Positions 38,801-47,068 of a DNA stretch of 64,000 bases are shown here, one piece after another (the first letter of the stretch is position 1; each line of letters begins with the position of its first letter). Under the pieces are notes generated by a model that had not been told where the DNA came from, searched no databases, and saw only the letters and a list, made by a program, of their open reading frames with translations. Origin of the DNA: Legionella sp. PC997 (GTDB taxonomy: Bacteria; Pseudomonadota; Gammaproteobacteria; Legionellales; Legionellaceae); contig NZ_CP059576.1 in the NCBI RefSeq assembly GCF_014109825.1, forward strand, positions 915,001 to 979,000, written 5' to 3'. A program made the translations under genes and the position numbers.

Positions 38801-39545
38801 TAATCCATCATTTTCCATAATCATAGAAAATTTTGAGCAATTAAATCCTGAATTGACTGCTGAATGTGCCAAAAAAATTCATAAGAAATTAGTTCGGACC
38901 AAATATATATATGAACAGCTACTTGAGGTCAAAGTTATTTCACCTGAATCTCCAACACAACTGGTAGATCCGCTTCTATACCGGCTGGAACCAATCCTTA
39001 ATGGCATTAAAGAACCGCTCCAAATTCAATTAATGAAGGCACTTTTACAAGATAAAATTTTTAAGCAAGTAATTTTAAGGCAAAAATCATATGAAAAGTT
39101 CACTTCAGTTTTGATTCAGGATCTATTAACTCTAAAAGAGTTCCGAGATCAAAAAATTGCTCTTAGTAAAGAGAAGAAATATGAAAGCGAATACGATCAA
39201 TCAATTGATCAATTTTATAAAAAGGCCTTGGATATCCGATTGTCAGACCTTCCCCTAAAAAAGCAAGCTGAGAATATAATTAATGCCGCCCACGCTGAAT
39301 TTAAACATCGCCACGATGGACGCCGTCTAATAGCTGATATCGCGATGATTGTGAGTGTCACTTTTTTTGGCTTAGGGATTTTTATAGGACTAGGGCGTTT
39401 AGCTGCAGGAAAAACTTTATTTTTCAGTAGTTTCCTTAACAAGGTAGAAACGGATAGAGAAGTAGATTTAAAAGATCATTGGCTTACTAAGCAATTACCG
39501 GAAGAAGGAAGCGAAGCTCGCTTACTGACCGCTCCTGCTGCGTAA
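35874..39545 (+). CDS. Very large effector-like protein with membrane tail
   Basis: 1,223 residues from the ATG at 35874 (a TTG 12 bases earlier is possible). Residues ~90-290 are globular and Gly-rich (NVRRGMGGEIVEGKGF; NIAMGGEGQDNFYG; GFSGHFYFHRNDTD) and look like a defined domain I cannot name. Residues ~300-1,140 are helical and coiled-coil. Near residue 1,160 one or two hydrophobic segments occur (IAMIVSVTFFGLGIFIGLG), then a polar tail (KQLPEEGSEARLL). No signal peptide. Translocation by the Dot/Icm system is inferred from architecture. Confidence 0.75.
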   Translation: MSYKKFDILSCAIEHDQAAVAEQWAKTFIYNPKNDIAVNMTQLLLSCLASGDFKVRPYLSKTSKLQAPSDQLTIADYLSHASRIILDYKGLTGANREELLNYFPPDGKNVFSRSATHNVRRGMGGEIVEGKGFLLGLMGQLPGLIKTPQDFGINIAMGGEGQDNFYGKKITANGFSGHFYFHRNDTDCLLMLGLEQTAPAASPVEFLMGAKKYPNNVQQDHDQFGQGHSLKGASDTYTAAGSLYFSDPVYQAKLVSEKGVFPPDKYGAMQVTINDENWPSVKNTLEQLRLLADEDHKKDLLAFLLSKPKTAVPTENNPLSYITLDFDTYLKRIYQVFIIEGQMDFESQSALSNLQANLLLTIKKLQQGDVNSYEPLKHQIAEIKQLKNIPLPYQKAIDRIQKLFKLQLGIDPKLKQTHQELLLRNQYDDLQEESKVILEKLLIMQKHFKKQPITKEQEALEFFLQQIEIQINALQNPFPSSLEEISDLSTSWVLCDEPVSISIESIDKLRKITDRAKEFTQPITLTTSEEISFPQLISGIQKNLLPLAQINLIDYSKLDLNDLAKQFNLYVDYLAENAEALNHWEHNFSQTTNILANYSNKKTELNEGHAFLPQYRESTILRRLYALNSTDLCSLPFKPYEHPAAECRIHQPHTYWSKISNLLSAGTEVVLILRDLKKQQIAKTSWEEMNATVTLFQEAVERFKKANEELTKHSSNIQELPVEVFESPFFYPISDEELHQMNGVQLVTLCLEELNAEMPSALVRRVTNNQELWLRMDKAFQIEEVGFKKRKDNIEQKIIKLRTIYHFGEQVRQFKEHVDLIDKERFFTELQKLAHETSFIFEAHKAVEQAQCELVNLREFLTLLHDFAKEEDPNAALKVLEQKYQRLPEKEQKHYAPQLQDSTALAFKAYLEKINSAQKFTEKRRNFVFLKQLIEKLPPDPFQDEYKIKQTEDSLYQLYFELRKATSVDAKKRIFDNPSFSIIIENFEQLNPELTAECAKKIHKKLVRTKYIYEQLLEVKVISPESPTQLVDPLLYRLEPILNGIKEPLQIQLMKALLQDKIFKQVILRQKSYEKFTSVLIQDLLTLKEFRDQKIALSKEKKYESEYDQSIDQFYKKALDIRLSDLPLKKQAENIINAAHAEFKHRHDGRRLIADIAMIVSVTFFGLGIFIGLGRLAAGKTLFFSSFLNKVETDREVDLKDHWLTKQLPEEGSEARLLTAPAA

Positions 39546-39564
39546 GAAGCGGTCAACGACAGCT

Positions 39565-40467
39565 TTATAAATAGCAATTAAGTGCAAGAGCACCAGTTAC
39601 GAATTTAGCTGCATGAGGTCCAGTTACAGAAAACCAAACTCCACCAATAAGACCGAGATTGGAGGTAAAATTATACTCAATAGCAGGAGCGAGTGACACT
39701 TGTTCATTCGCTTTTCCTCCAATACCTGCCACAGTACCCCCCGGCGTGAATCCTGGATTACCATCAAAATTGCTGCTGGGGTTGTGGACAAACAAAACTT
39801 CAAAAACCGGAACCCAATTTTGGGTTAGCGTATACTCAAAGGCTAAGTCGGCAGAATAACTATTATCCAGTTTTACCCTACCTTCGGTGGTAGGGCTACC
39901 ACCAAAAACATTCACTCCTTGCACTTCGACATCAGAAAATTTTGCCCCTACCAAGCTCAAACGCGTACGCAAATAATGGTCATTTTTCAACTGAAACAAT
40001 CTTTGAAAATTAAAACCAAGATAAGTTTGATAGGATCCTAAACCGGTTTGGTCGGTACCCAGCCTCTTAGGGTCTAAATGATCATAGCGTCCTGTAGGAA
40101 AAACCTCTTGTACTACTATGCGAAGATCGGGAAGCCAAGAACCTTCTTGTTGTCGCAAAGCTTGAAATCCCAATGCTAAGCTGTAATCTCCAACACCATC
40201 TCCATGCTGCCCATTATCCCAACTGTAATCATATGGTATCGATGTTTGTAAATCTACAAAACTAAAAACTCCCACGCTGAGAATAGGAACAACTTCAAAG
40301 TTTCTAAACCCTTTGGGATAGCCGCTGTAAAATGCATAGGGTTCAAAATTTAGATGGCCTCTGGGGATTGTTTTTCCAGCCGGAGCAAGTAATGGTCCTG
40401 TAAACCATGGACTTGCCATTGCAGCATTAACAAAAAAAATTAATAAAAAAAGGAGTCTTAAGCGCAT
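39565..40467 (-). CDS. Outer-membrane beta-barrel protein (MetA/phenol-pathway-like)
   Basis: 300 residues. Signal peptide 1-18 (LLFLLIFFVNAAMA). Alternating amphipathic strands, aromatic residues at strand ends and the C-terminal ...ALNCYL fit an outer-membrane barrel. It resembles the group annotated as transporter or phenol-degradation MetA proteins. Role probably passive uptake or structural. It is convergent with the large effector-like gene. Confidence 0.7.
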   Translation of the reverse strand: MRLRLLFLLIFFVNAAMASPWFTGPLLAPAGKTIPRGHLNFEPYAFYSGYPKGFRNFEVVPILSVGVFSFVDLQTSIPYDYSWDNGQHGDGVGDYSLALGFQALRQQEGSWLPDLRIVVQEVFPTGRYDHLDPKRLGTDQTGLGSYQTYLGFNFQRLFQLKNDHYLRTRLSLVGAKFSDVEVQGVNVFGGSPTTEGRVKLDNSYSADLAFEYTLTQNWVPVFEVLFVHNPSSNFDGNPGFTPGGTVAGIGGKANEQVSLAPAIEYNFTSNLGLIGGVWFSVTGPHAAKFVTGALALNCYL

Positions 40468-40630
40468 GGTAAACTTGTTCTTAGTATTAGTAGGCGTTGA
40501 TAGAATTTAAAACTTTTTTCGTATTAATGGAATCTATTTTTACTTGCTTCTCCAACTTTTTGTGAAAAATTATGCTCGCCGTGGATTAATCTTCAAATAT
40601 TTTTAAAATCTTAAGTTGTGAGTCTAATGC

Positions 40631-41338
40631 TTAGTGCAGAAAATGGCGAGTAATAGGAAGAAGTAGTACATTTATGAGCCCTACTAAAATCATAACCAAG
40701 CCAGCAATCGCTCCTTCGGGAGGCCCTATTTTATGAGCTTGTGCAGCACCTGCTGCGTGTGCTCCAGCACCGAAAAGAGACCCACGAGCTAGGGTTGAAT
40801 GAAATGAAAAACGTTTGAGAAGGAGCTCACCAATAACCGCTCCCGATATCCCTGTAATAATCACAAATATCGCTGTTAATTCTGGGCTGCCGCCTATGCT
40901 ATGTGATGCTTCAAGCGCGAAGGGCGTGCTGAGGGAACGAGGCAATAGGCTTAAGCTTATATTTTTATCAAGTCCTACCAACATCGCTAATCCCCAGCTT
41001 GTTAATACTGAGGTAAAACTTCCGACACATACCCCAATTAAAAGTACAAGCCAATGTTGACGTATAAGGGCACGTTTCTCATAAATAGGAATTGCGAAGG
41101 CAACAGTCATCGGTCCAATTAATTGGACTATCCATCGGGTGCCTCGAAAATAGTCTTGATAGTTTTGATGGAGCAAAAGAATAAGGCCTCCAATAATTGT
41201 AGGTGTTAATATCAGAGGCATTAACCACCAAAATGACCAGCGTATATATAATTTTTTGGCTATAAAATACATGCCAATGGTTATAAAGGACCAGAAGATG
41301 GTTTGCGCTATGGGTTCAGAGCGAATGTGACTTAACAC
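40631..41338 (-). CDS. lrgB: LrgB/CidB-family membrane protein
   Basis: 235 residues from the GTG at 41338, chosen because GGAGGA lies 6 bases before it; a TTG start at 41371 would be longer but lacks a site. LrgB marks: RSLSTPFALEASHSIGG and GSLFGAGAHAAGAAQAHKIG. With LrgA it forms a holin-like/solute export pair linked to cell-wall and pyruvate-related metabolism in other bacteria. Overlaps lrgA by 23 bases, so translation is probably coupled. Confidence 0.88.
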   Translation of the reverse strand: MLSHIRSEPIAQTIFWSFITIGMYFIAKKLYIRWSFWWLMPLILTPTIIGGLILLLHQNYQDYFRGTRWIVQLIGPMTVAFAIPIYEKRALIRQHWLVLLIGVCVGSFTSVLTSWGLAMLVGLDKNISLSLLPRSLSTPFALEASHSIGGSPELTAIFVIITGISGAVIGELLLKRFSFHSTLARGSLFGAGAHAAGAAQAHKIGPPEGAIAGLVMILVGLINVLLLPITRHFLH

Positions 41339-41717
41339 GGTTAGTCCTCCAATGATAACAATAATCCACAACAGTCCCAGTAACTAACATGACACATAAA
41401 GTACTTAGCAAAATAACAAAGAGAATTTTAAGGCCCAAAAGACCAATAAACTCGTGATGCTCAAGTATCGCAAGAATTGCTGGAATAAAAAAAAGCAACA
41501 TATCTGCAAGGATTAATTCCGCTCCATGTTTTATGAGATTGAGGGTTAAACGTTTTGTAGCTAAAAGCAGTAAAACCATCCCCAAACCAAAAATTCCTCC
41601 TGAAAAGGGAAGCTTTAAAAAGTGAACTATAAGTTCGCTGGATAACCAGAAAAGACATACTAATCCAACTTGAAGTATTGCATTGTGCTGAATTTTAGAT
41701 GTTATATATTTTTTCAT
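41316..41717 (-). CDS. lrgA: LrgA/CidA-family holin-like protein
   Basis: 133 residues, four hydrophobic segments. The LPFSGGIFGLGMVLLLL stretch (family form LPIPGSVIGMLLLF) and LFFIPAILAILEH are characteristic. First gene of the lrgAB pair, divergent from a LysR regulator with a 93-bp shared promoter region. Confidence 0.85.
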   Translation of the reverse strand: MKKYITSKIQHNAILQVGLVCLFWLSSELIVHFLKLPFSGGIFGLGMVLLLLATKRLTLNLIKHGAELILADMLLFFIPAILAILEHHEFIGLLGLKILFVILLSTLCVMLVTGTVVDYCYHWRTNRVKSHSL

Positions 41718-41810
41718 TTTGATTATTCCAATTTCAATTAAGTTTACACTTTTTTATAATATGAATAAAATGAATTTATAGACTAATAATGATTCTAAAA
41801 TGGAATAATT

Positions 41811-42695
41811 ATGGAATTAAAACTTCTCCGTGCGTTTATTGAGGTTGTTCGCCAAGGTGGTTTTTCTAAGGCAGCAGAAACTCTTTTTGCGACTCAGTCT
41901 ACCGTGAGTAAAGCAATAAAGCAGCTTGAGGAAGATCTAGGCATTCCTCTGATTGAGCGATTTAAAAAGCGTAGTATTCCTACAGCTGCGGGTGAAATTG
42001 TTTATCGTCGAGGTATTAAATTGCTTGCAGAGTGCGATGATCTTCTAAAAGAACTTGATGAACTTCGTGGTTTGAAGCAAGGAAGATTACGTCTTGGTAT
42101 TGCTCCAGTGGGTAGCAGTACTCTATTTGCGCCTCTTTTTGCACGTTATAATCAACGTTATCCTGGTATTGAAGTAGAACTGATCGAACATGGAAGTGTA
42201 AAGCTTGCCGAATGTTTACGAGCAGGAGAAATCGATTTTGCAGGAACATTATTAACAACTTCCGATGAGTTCGATAGTCAATTAATCCGGAGTGAGCCCT
42301 TAGTTGCTCTTTTGGCGTCGAGCCATCCTTTGGCAAGTCGGCATGCAATTGGTTTATCCGAGCTTAAAGATACGCCGTTTATCTTATTTGGTAGTGGTTT
42401 TGCCTTACATCGAATCATACTGAATGCAAGCCATAAGGCGGGTTTCGAGCCTAAAGTAGTTTCCCAAAGCAGTCAGATTGATTTTATGTTGGAGCTGGTT
42501 GCTGCAGGTCTTGGTGTGGCGTTTTTACCAAGAATGATCGCTCTTGAAAAGTCAAATCCCCAAGTTTCCTATCCATTACTGAAAGGAGATGAGTTTCAAT
42601 GGAATATGGCAATGACCTGGAGACGTGGGGCGTATCTTTCTGAGGCAGCAAAAGCATGGTTAGCTCTAGTACGCGAAGTATATGTTGATACGTAA
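41811..42695 (+). CDS. LysR-type regulator, probable lrgAB controller
   Basis: 294 residues. N-terminal HTH (LRAFIEVVRQGGFSKAAETL; STVSKAIKQLEEDLGIPL), then the LysR substrate-binding domain (LRLGIAPVGSS; ELVAAGLGVAFLPR). LysR genes often control the divergently transcribed neighbour, here lrgAB, as CidR does for cid/lrg genes elsewhere. Link is positional. Confidence 0.9.
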   Translation: MELKLLRAFIEVVRQGGFSKAAETLFATQSTVSKAIKQLEEDLGIPLIERFKKRSIPTAAGEIVYRRGIKLLAECDDLLKELDELRGLKQGRLRLGIAPVGSSTLFAPLFARYNQRYPGIEVELIEHGSVKLAECLRAGEIDFAGTLLTTSDEFDSQLIRSEPLVALLASSHPLASRHAIGLSELKDTPFILFGSGFALHRIILNASHKAGFEPKVVSQSSQIDFMLELVAAGLGVAFLPRMIALEKSNPQVSYPLLKGDEFQWNMAMTWRRGAYLSEAAKAWLALVREVYVDT

Positions 42696-42856
42696 TCTTT
42701 ATCCAATGTGACTACCTAAAGGCAGCTTTCTCCAAATTACTTTCGAAATAATTCACATTGGTCAGGCTGACCTGAGGTAATGGCATTCTGAGGTTTGTAA
42801 TGTTCGGCAGGTGAGAAGCTATCGATTCAATTTAATTCTTTACTAAGTCGTGGGAT

Positions 42857-42876
42857 ATTCCCGCCTGCGCGGGAAT
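42857..42876. repeat. REP-like GC-rich palindrome
   Basis: ATTCCCGC-CTGC-GCGGGAAT: perfect 8-base arms, 4-base loop, followed by GACC and a nearby GAATGACC. GC content is far above its surroundings. Such CCCGC..GCGGG units are dispersed in many proteobacterial genomes. It lies between convergent genes and may also act as a terminator. Confidence 0.7.
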
Positions 42877-42911
42877 GACCAGTGAGAATGACCAACCTCT
42901 TTGGTAGTTTA

Positions 42912-44252
42912 TTACGGAGTATAAGCGTGGGTCAGTTCTGCTAAAGATTGATCGAGTGTTTCAAGTATGAAGTTGACCTGCTCTCGATTAATTGTTAAAG
43001 GGGGTGCAATTCGGAAAACATTACCAAACTGTCCTCCTTTTCCAACTAAGAGTCCTTTATCCTTGCAAAGATCCATTAATTGAAATGCTTCATCAGATGC
43101 AGGTACTTTTGTTTGAGGATCTTTAACTAATTCAATTCCCAACATTAATCCTCGACCACGAACATCGCCAATGAGAGGATACTTCTTTTGTAACTGACAA
43201 AAACCATCTTTTAATAAATCTCCCATGGCACGTGCATTTTCAATGAGTTGTTCTTCTTTAATAATTTCCAAAGTGAGCTTGGTTTGGATCATTTGTAATG
43301 GGTCACCTCCAAACGTATTAAAATATGTTTTGCCAGTCATTGTTTCCGCGACGTCACTTTTCATAAGCACAGCGCCAACGGGAGCGCCATTACCTAAGCC
43401 TTTAGCCATAGTCACCATATCTGCATCGATATCTAAAGTTTTGGTGAGAAAGAGATCACCGCCACCACGACCGGCCCCGGTCTGAACTTCATCACTGATG
43501 TATTTGCCACCGTAATTATGCACAATACGGGCAACTTCACTAAAATATTCATCTGGAGGTGTAATAAAGCCACCAACACCCATCACGGGTTCAAGAATAA
43601 AAGCTGCGATTTTTCCATGCGTTGAATTCTGAATGGTTGTTTCAACATTTTTTGCGCAGGATAGATCACAACTATCTGGTTTTTGTTTAAAAGGACAGCG
43701 GTAACAGTAGGGTTCAACTGCAGAGGTTACGCCTGTAACAGGCTGCGCTTTAAATCGCCATATTGAATGGCCACAAGAGGCAAGTGCAGCAGAGGTTCCA
43801 CCATGATAAGAATGACGCACATTCACGACCATTGTTTCTCCTGTCGCATGGCGTGCTGCCATGATGGCTAATTCATTGGCTTCTGAACCGGAATTAGTAA
43901 AAGATACTCTGTCCATGCCATAAGGTGCTTCTTCAAGCAAACGTTCGGCAGCTTCAATAGGTGCCTGATTTAAATAAAGAAGACTTGTGTGTTGAATGGT
44001 ATCATTTTCAATTGCTTCAATGAGAGCTTTTTTAATTTTAGGATGATTATGTCCGGCTGAGATACAAACAATTCCACCAATAGCATCTAGATAACGTTTT
44101 CCTTCTGAGTCCCATACATACGTGTCTTGTGCTTTGACGAGCTGGATTGGCTCTTTGTGGTAAAATCCTGCGGTAGGCAAAAAATGTTTTTTTCTGAAAT
44201 TGGTTAATTCTTCGTTTGAGCGTAACTGTACTGAATCATTATTTTCATTCAT
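42912..44252 (-). CDS. Class III PLP aminotransferase (AGXT2-like)
   Basis: 446 residues. PLP-fold marks: SFTNSGSEANELAIMAARH (cofactor phosphate), HSYHGGTSAALA, ISDEVQTGAGR (Asp for pyridine N) and the catalytic Lys in TMAKGLGNGAPVGAV. The Cys-containing insertion YCYRCPFKQKPDSCDLSC is typical of the AGXT2-like (alanine-glyoxylate) branch. Likely transfers amino groups between an omega- or alpha-amino acid and a keto acid. Its ATG overlaps the stop of a 50-residue ORF (ATGA), suggesting coupling. Confidence 0.85.
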   Translation of the reverse strand: MNENNDSVQLRSNEELTNFRKKHFLPTAGFYHKEPIQLVKAQDTYVWDSEGKRYLDAIGGIVCISAGHNHPKIKKALIEAIENDTIQHTSLLYLNQAPIEAAERLLEEAPYGMDRVSFTNSGSEANELAIMAARHATGETMVVNVRHSYHGGTSAALASCGHSIWRFKAQPVTGVTSAVEPYCYRCPFKQKPDSCDLSCAKNVETTIQNSTHGKIAAFILEPVMGVGGFITPPDEYFSEVARIVHNYGGKYISDEVQTGAGRGGGDLFLTKTLDIDADMVTMAKGLGNGAPVGAVLMKSDVAETMTGKTYFNTFGGDPLQMIQTKLTLEIIKEEQLIENARAMGDLLKDGFCQLQKKYPLIGDVRGRGLMLGIELVKDPQTKVPASDEAFQLMDLCKDKGLLVGKGGQFGNVFRIAPPLTINREQVNFILETLDQSLAELTHAYTP

Positions 44253-44401
44253 GAGGGTTGCTTCCTTTTATGTTTATAAAGACTTGAACTTGTAAATAAA
44301 GAGCTTTTACAGAGCCTTTTTACCTCAAATTCTTGTGGCATTATTTTGAGATTTACATCTTTTCCCTGGTTTTTTTGAACACTATATTCTTCGAAATTCA
44401 T
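44249..44401 (-). CDS. 50-residue ORF coupled to aminotransferase
   Basis: MNFEEYSVQK... to ...HKRKQPS, 50 codons. It has a very strong ribosome site (AGGAGAAGGATAAGGAT directly before the ATG) and its TGA overlaps the aminotransferase ATG as ATGA. Lys-rich, no membrane helix, no family recognised. It could encode a real small protein or serve as a translated leader that passes ribosomes to the downstream gene. Confidence 0.6.
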   Translation of the reverse strand: MNFEEYSVQKNQGKDVNLKIMPQEFEVKRLCKSSLFTSSSLYKHKRKQPS

Positions 44402-44713
44402 ATCCTTATCCTTCTCCTGTGTGTATTTCCGCTTTAAAATTTCATATCAATTGACTCGACTTCATCTAAAAATGGAGCAGGGTCCCAATTATTTAATATG
44501 TATAAAACTTCTATTAGTTTGTAGAGTTTAATATTATTTGGCTAGATGCATAGATGCCATATTTTTTGGAGAATTAAAAGGGTTCTTTCAATTTAATTTG
44601 ATTATTGAATAAGTAAGTAACTTACTAAAAATATTGGATAACTTTTAACTTTAAGTCCAGAAAAATCATACAACTAGCACTTTATTTACAGTCACAAAAT
44701 GTTAGATTGACCA
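44402..44713. other. Spacer with short perfect dyad
   Basis: 312 AT-rich bases, no gene. It carries the AGTAAGT-A-ACTTACT dyad listed separately, otherwise only AT-rich sequence likely to contain the promoter of the leader-ORF/aminotransferase unit. Confidence 0.4.
44612..44626. promoter_or_regulatory. AGTAAGT-A-ACTTACT operator-like dyad
   Basis: Perfect 7-base arms around one base, about 210 bases upstream of the leader ORF and 101 bases before the 3' end of the VOC gene. Short odd-length palindromes of this kind are typical of dimeric HTH repressor sites. No regulator gene is adjacent. Confidence 0.3.
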
Positions 44714-45187
44714 TTATTCTGCAGCTGCTTTGAGTGTGGCTATATTCAGTTTTTTCATGTTCAATAAAGCATTCATCACTTTTCCTGATGTAGCTGTATT
44801 TTGCATTAATTGATCTAAAACAGTCGGAACGATTTGCCAGGAAATACCGAACTTATCTTTGAGCCAACCGCAAGGTCCTTCCTCTCCACCGCTAGAAAGA
44901 TGTTCCCAAAAGTAATCAATTTCTTCCTGAGTATCACAATTGATTATAAATGAGATGGCCTCATTGAATTTAAATTGAGGACCACCATTAAGAGCCATAT
45001 ATTTTTGACCATTGATCTTAAAAATTACGGTCATAACACTGCCGATAGGTCTCTGGTGTATTTTAAAACCTTCTTCTCCGTAATAAGAAGTTTGTTCAAT
45101 ACTCCCATTTTTAAAAACAGAAATATAAAAATTAGCCGCTTCTTCAGCTTGACCATCAAACCATAGACAAGGTGTTATTTTTTGCAT
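44714..45187 (-). CDS. VOC-superfamily (PhnB/3-demethylubiquinone-like) protein
   Basis: 157 residues. Starts ITPCLWFDGQAEEAANFYISVF and has the GPCGWLKDKFGISWQIVP segment, both typical of the PhnB-like VOC group often mis-annotated as 3-demethylubiquinone methyltransferase. Probably a metal-dependent or binding protein of unknown substrate. AAGGAT precedes the start. Single gene. Confidence 0.85.
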   Translation of the reverse strand: MQKITPCLWFDGQAEEAANFYISVFKNGSIEQTSYYGEEGFKIHQRPIGSVMTVIFKINGQKYMALNGGPQFKFNEAISFIINCDTQEEIDYFWEHLSSGGEEGPCGWLKDKFGISWQIVPTVLDQLMQNTATSGKVMNALLNMKKLNIATLKAAAE

Positions 45188-45287
45188 TAGCTTATATCCT
45201 TATGAACTAATAAATAAAATAGTATAGTAATTTACGAAATCATGGCAAGGGTACACTCGAATAAAATGATTTAAGATTTTTTGTATC

Positions 45288-46859
45288 TTACCTAATTTTT
45301 GAATTATTAGCAGAACGTAATACCTCATTGGCAGTGAAAACCTCATTTTTTGTATCAAAAAAAGTATGCTTGAAGAACGAAAATATCGTGTTTGATGTTG
45401 TTTTTGTTGTCGAGAGCCGCTCAGGTGATCTATCTGGATCGAATTGATGATTGGTTCTTGAACTATAAAAGGCTATTGCATCCAGTGCTGTTTGGTTACC
45501 GTGATTTTCTGCGATCTCATAAGCGGTTTCTCCCTTCTGGTTCGTGAGCGTGAGATCGGCGCCAGCGTCTAAAAGCAATTTAAATAATGCATGATTTTTT
45601 TTGGTATAAGCTGATTTACAGGCCAGCATTAAAGGGGTCATTTCTTTGGAGTTCTTGATATTAACGTTAATGTCGCCATTGCGAAGCAATAATTGCACCA
45701 CACTTTCATTTCCATACGTACAGGCAACGCAAAGGGCCGAGGCGCCATCATTGTCACAAGGACTATTTATATCTATCTTGGGAATACCCATCAGTTGATA
45801 CATCATATGAGAACGATTGCAGGCTGCAGCATAAAAGAATGCATGTTCTAATTCGGATTGGCTGATTACCGGCGATTTATTATGTAATCTCAGTATCTTC
45901 CAGACTGTATGGCGATCGTCATTTTGAACCCCGATGGCTAATGGACCATAGCCACGACAATTACTGATTTTGGTGTCCTCAAAATTGACCGGATACAATG
46001 CATCGAGAGATTGTATTTGTTGGGTTAAATTTCGTTGGCCGGTTTTTGCAATGAAAGAGCAGTGAAATACTAATTGTTTACTAGTCTCAAAAAGGGACTG
46101 ATATAGGGTTGGGCAAAGTTCTTCGCTCGTTAAAAGTTGATAAGGATACTCTTCGCTTTGTTCATATAAGTGATTGATATCCATGAATAACCATACATTA
46201 TTTTTGTACTTTTTAAAACCTACTGTGTGCTCTTCACTGCTACATACCACTACGACATTATTTTTAATAAAAAGAATTTCACTGAGTTTTTGTAAAAATT
46301 TATTGAGGTCTGTAGGACATGTAAAACTCATTGTTTTACCAAATAAGTTTTTAACCGTACTTTGAGATCTACACAGATGAAGCTGGATCATTTTGTAGAT
46401 GGTATCAATATTCGATTGTTGGAGTGCTTGAGAATAGAATTCGTAATAATTATCAGGAGACTGAGCCAGACATATGGCTTCCAGAAAAGGCCTTATTTCA
46501 ATCCGTTTTTGTTCTTTTTTAGATAAAGTTTGGCTTGATTTTATTTTTTCTGTTATAGCGTATAAGCTATTGGGTAAAGTTTGTTTTTCTCGTTTGATTA
46601 GATTAAGACGGCTATAAAATTGATAATCTAGTCCTAATGCTGCTTCTTGAGCCCAGGTTAAAGTAAAACCATGACACACCCCATCATCGTGTTGATAATT
46701 AAATTTATCAAACAGAGTTAACAAATCTTCATGCTCTAAAGCATTATCGTTGGAGGCCTCAGAGGATAAAGCGGGGATTATTCGATTAAATGCAATAAAA
46801 TGCTTTTGCATTACAATTAGTAGAAAGATTAGGAGAAGCACGAAGAGGGCGTATATCAT
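45288..46859 (-). CDS. YopT-like (C58-type) cysteine protease with ankyrin repeats
   Basis: 523 residues. An N-terminal hydrophobic stretch (3-16) might be a membrane anchor; a start at Met17 would remove it. Residues ~45-240 contain a papain-like arrangement: Cys62 (DDGVCHGFTLTWAQEA), His211 (SSEEHTVGFKK) and Asp227 (VWLFMDINH). The His-Asp spacing of 16 matches the Cys139/His258/Asp274 triad of YopT. Residues ~335-475 carry three or four ankyrin repeats (SALCVACTYGNESVVQLLLR, TPLMLACKS, LFKLLLDAGADLTLTNQKGE). A host-directed protease effector is a strong inference. Confidence 0.75.
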   Translation of the reverse strand: MIYALFVLLLIFLLIVMQKHFIAFNRIIPALSSEASNDNALEHEDLLTLFDKFNYQHDDGVCHGFTLTWAQEAALGLDYQFYSRLNLIKREKQTLPNSLYAITEKIKSSQTLSKKEQKRIEIRPFLEAICLAQSPDNYYEFYSQALQQSNIDTIYKMIQLHLCRSQSTVKNLFGKTMSFTCPTDLNKFLQKLSEILFIKNNVVVVCSSEEHTVGFKKYKNNVWLFMDINHLYEQSEEYPYQLLTSEELCPTLYQSLFETSKQLVFHCSFIAKTGQRNLTQQIQSLDALYPVNFEDTKISNCRGYGPLAIGVQNDDRHTVWKILRLHNKSPVISQSELEHAFFYAAACNRSHMMYQLMGIPKIDINSPCDNDGASALCVACTYGNESVVQLLLRNGDINVNIKNSKEMTPLMLACKSAYTKKNHALFKLLLDAGADLTLTNQKGETAYEIAENHGNQTALDAIAFYSSRTNHQFDPDRSPERLSTTKTTSNTIFSFFKHTFFDTKNEVFTANEVLRSANNSKIR

Positions 46860-47068
46860 TTTACTAATTAGTTAATTCCTTTACCAAATCAAATCACAAT
46901 CTGTAAATGAAAGCAACTGTATAAAAAATATAAAATATGGACAAAATGAAACATAGATCTACACTTAATGTATCTAAAGTCTCCTATTTTAAATAGCAGA
47001 ATAATGATGGGATTAGTTTCTCTCTATATAAGAAAAATTCCAAATAAGCATAGAGTCACGGAGGATAT

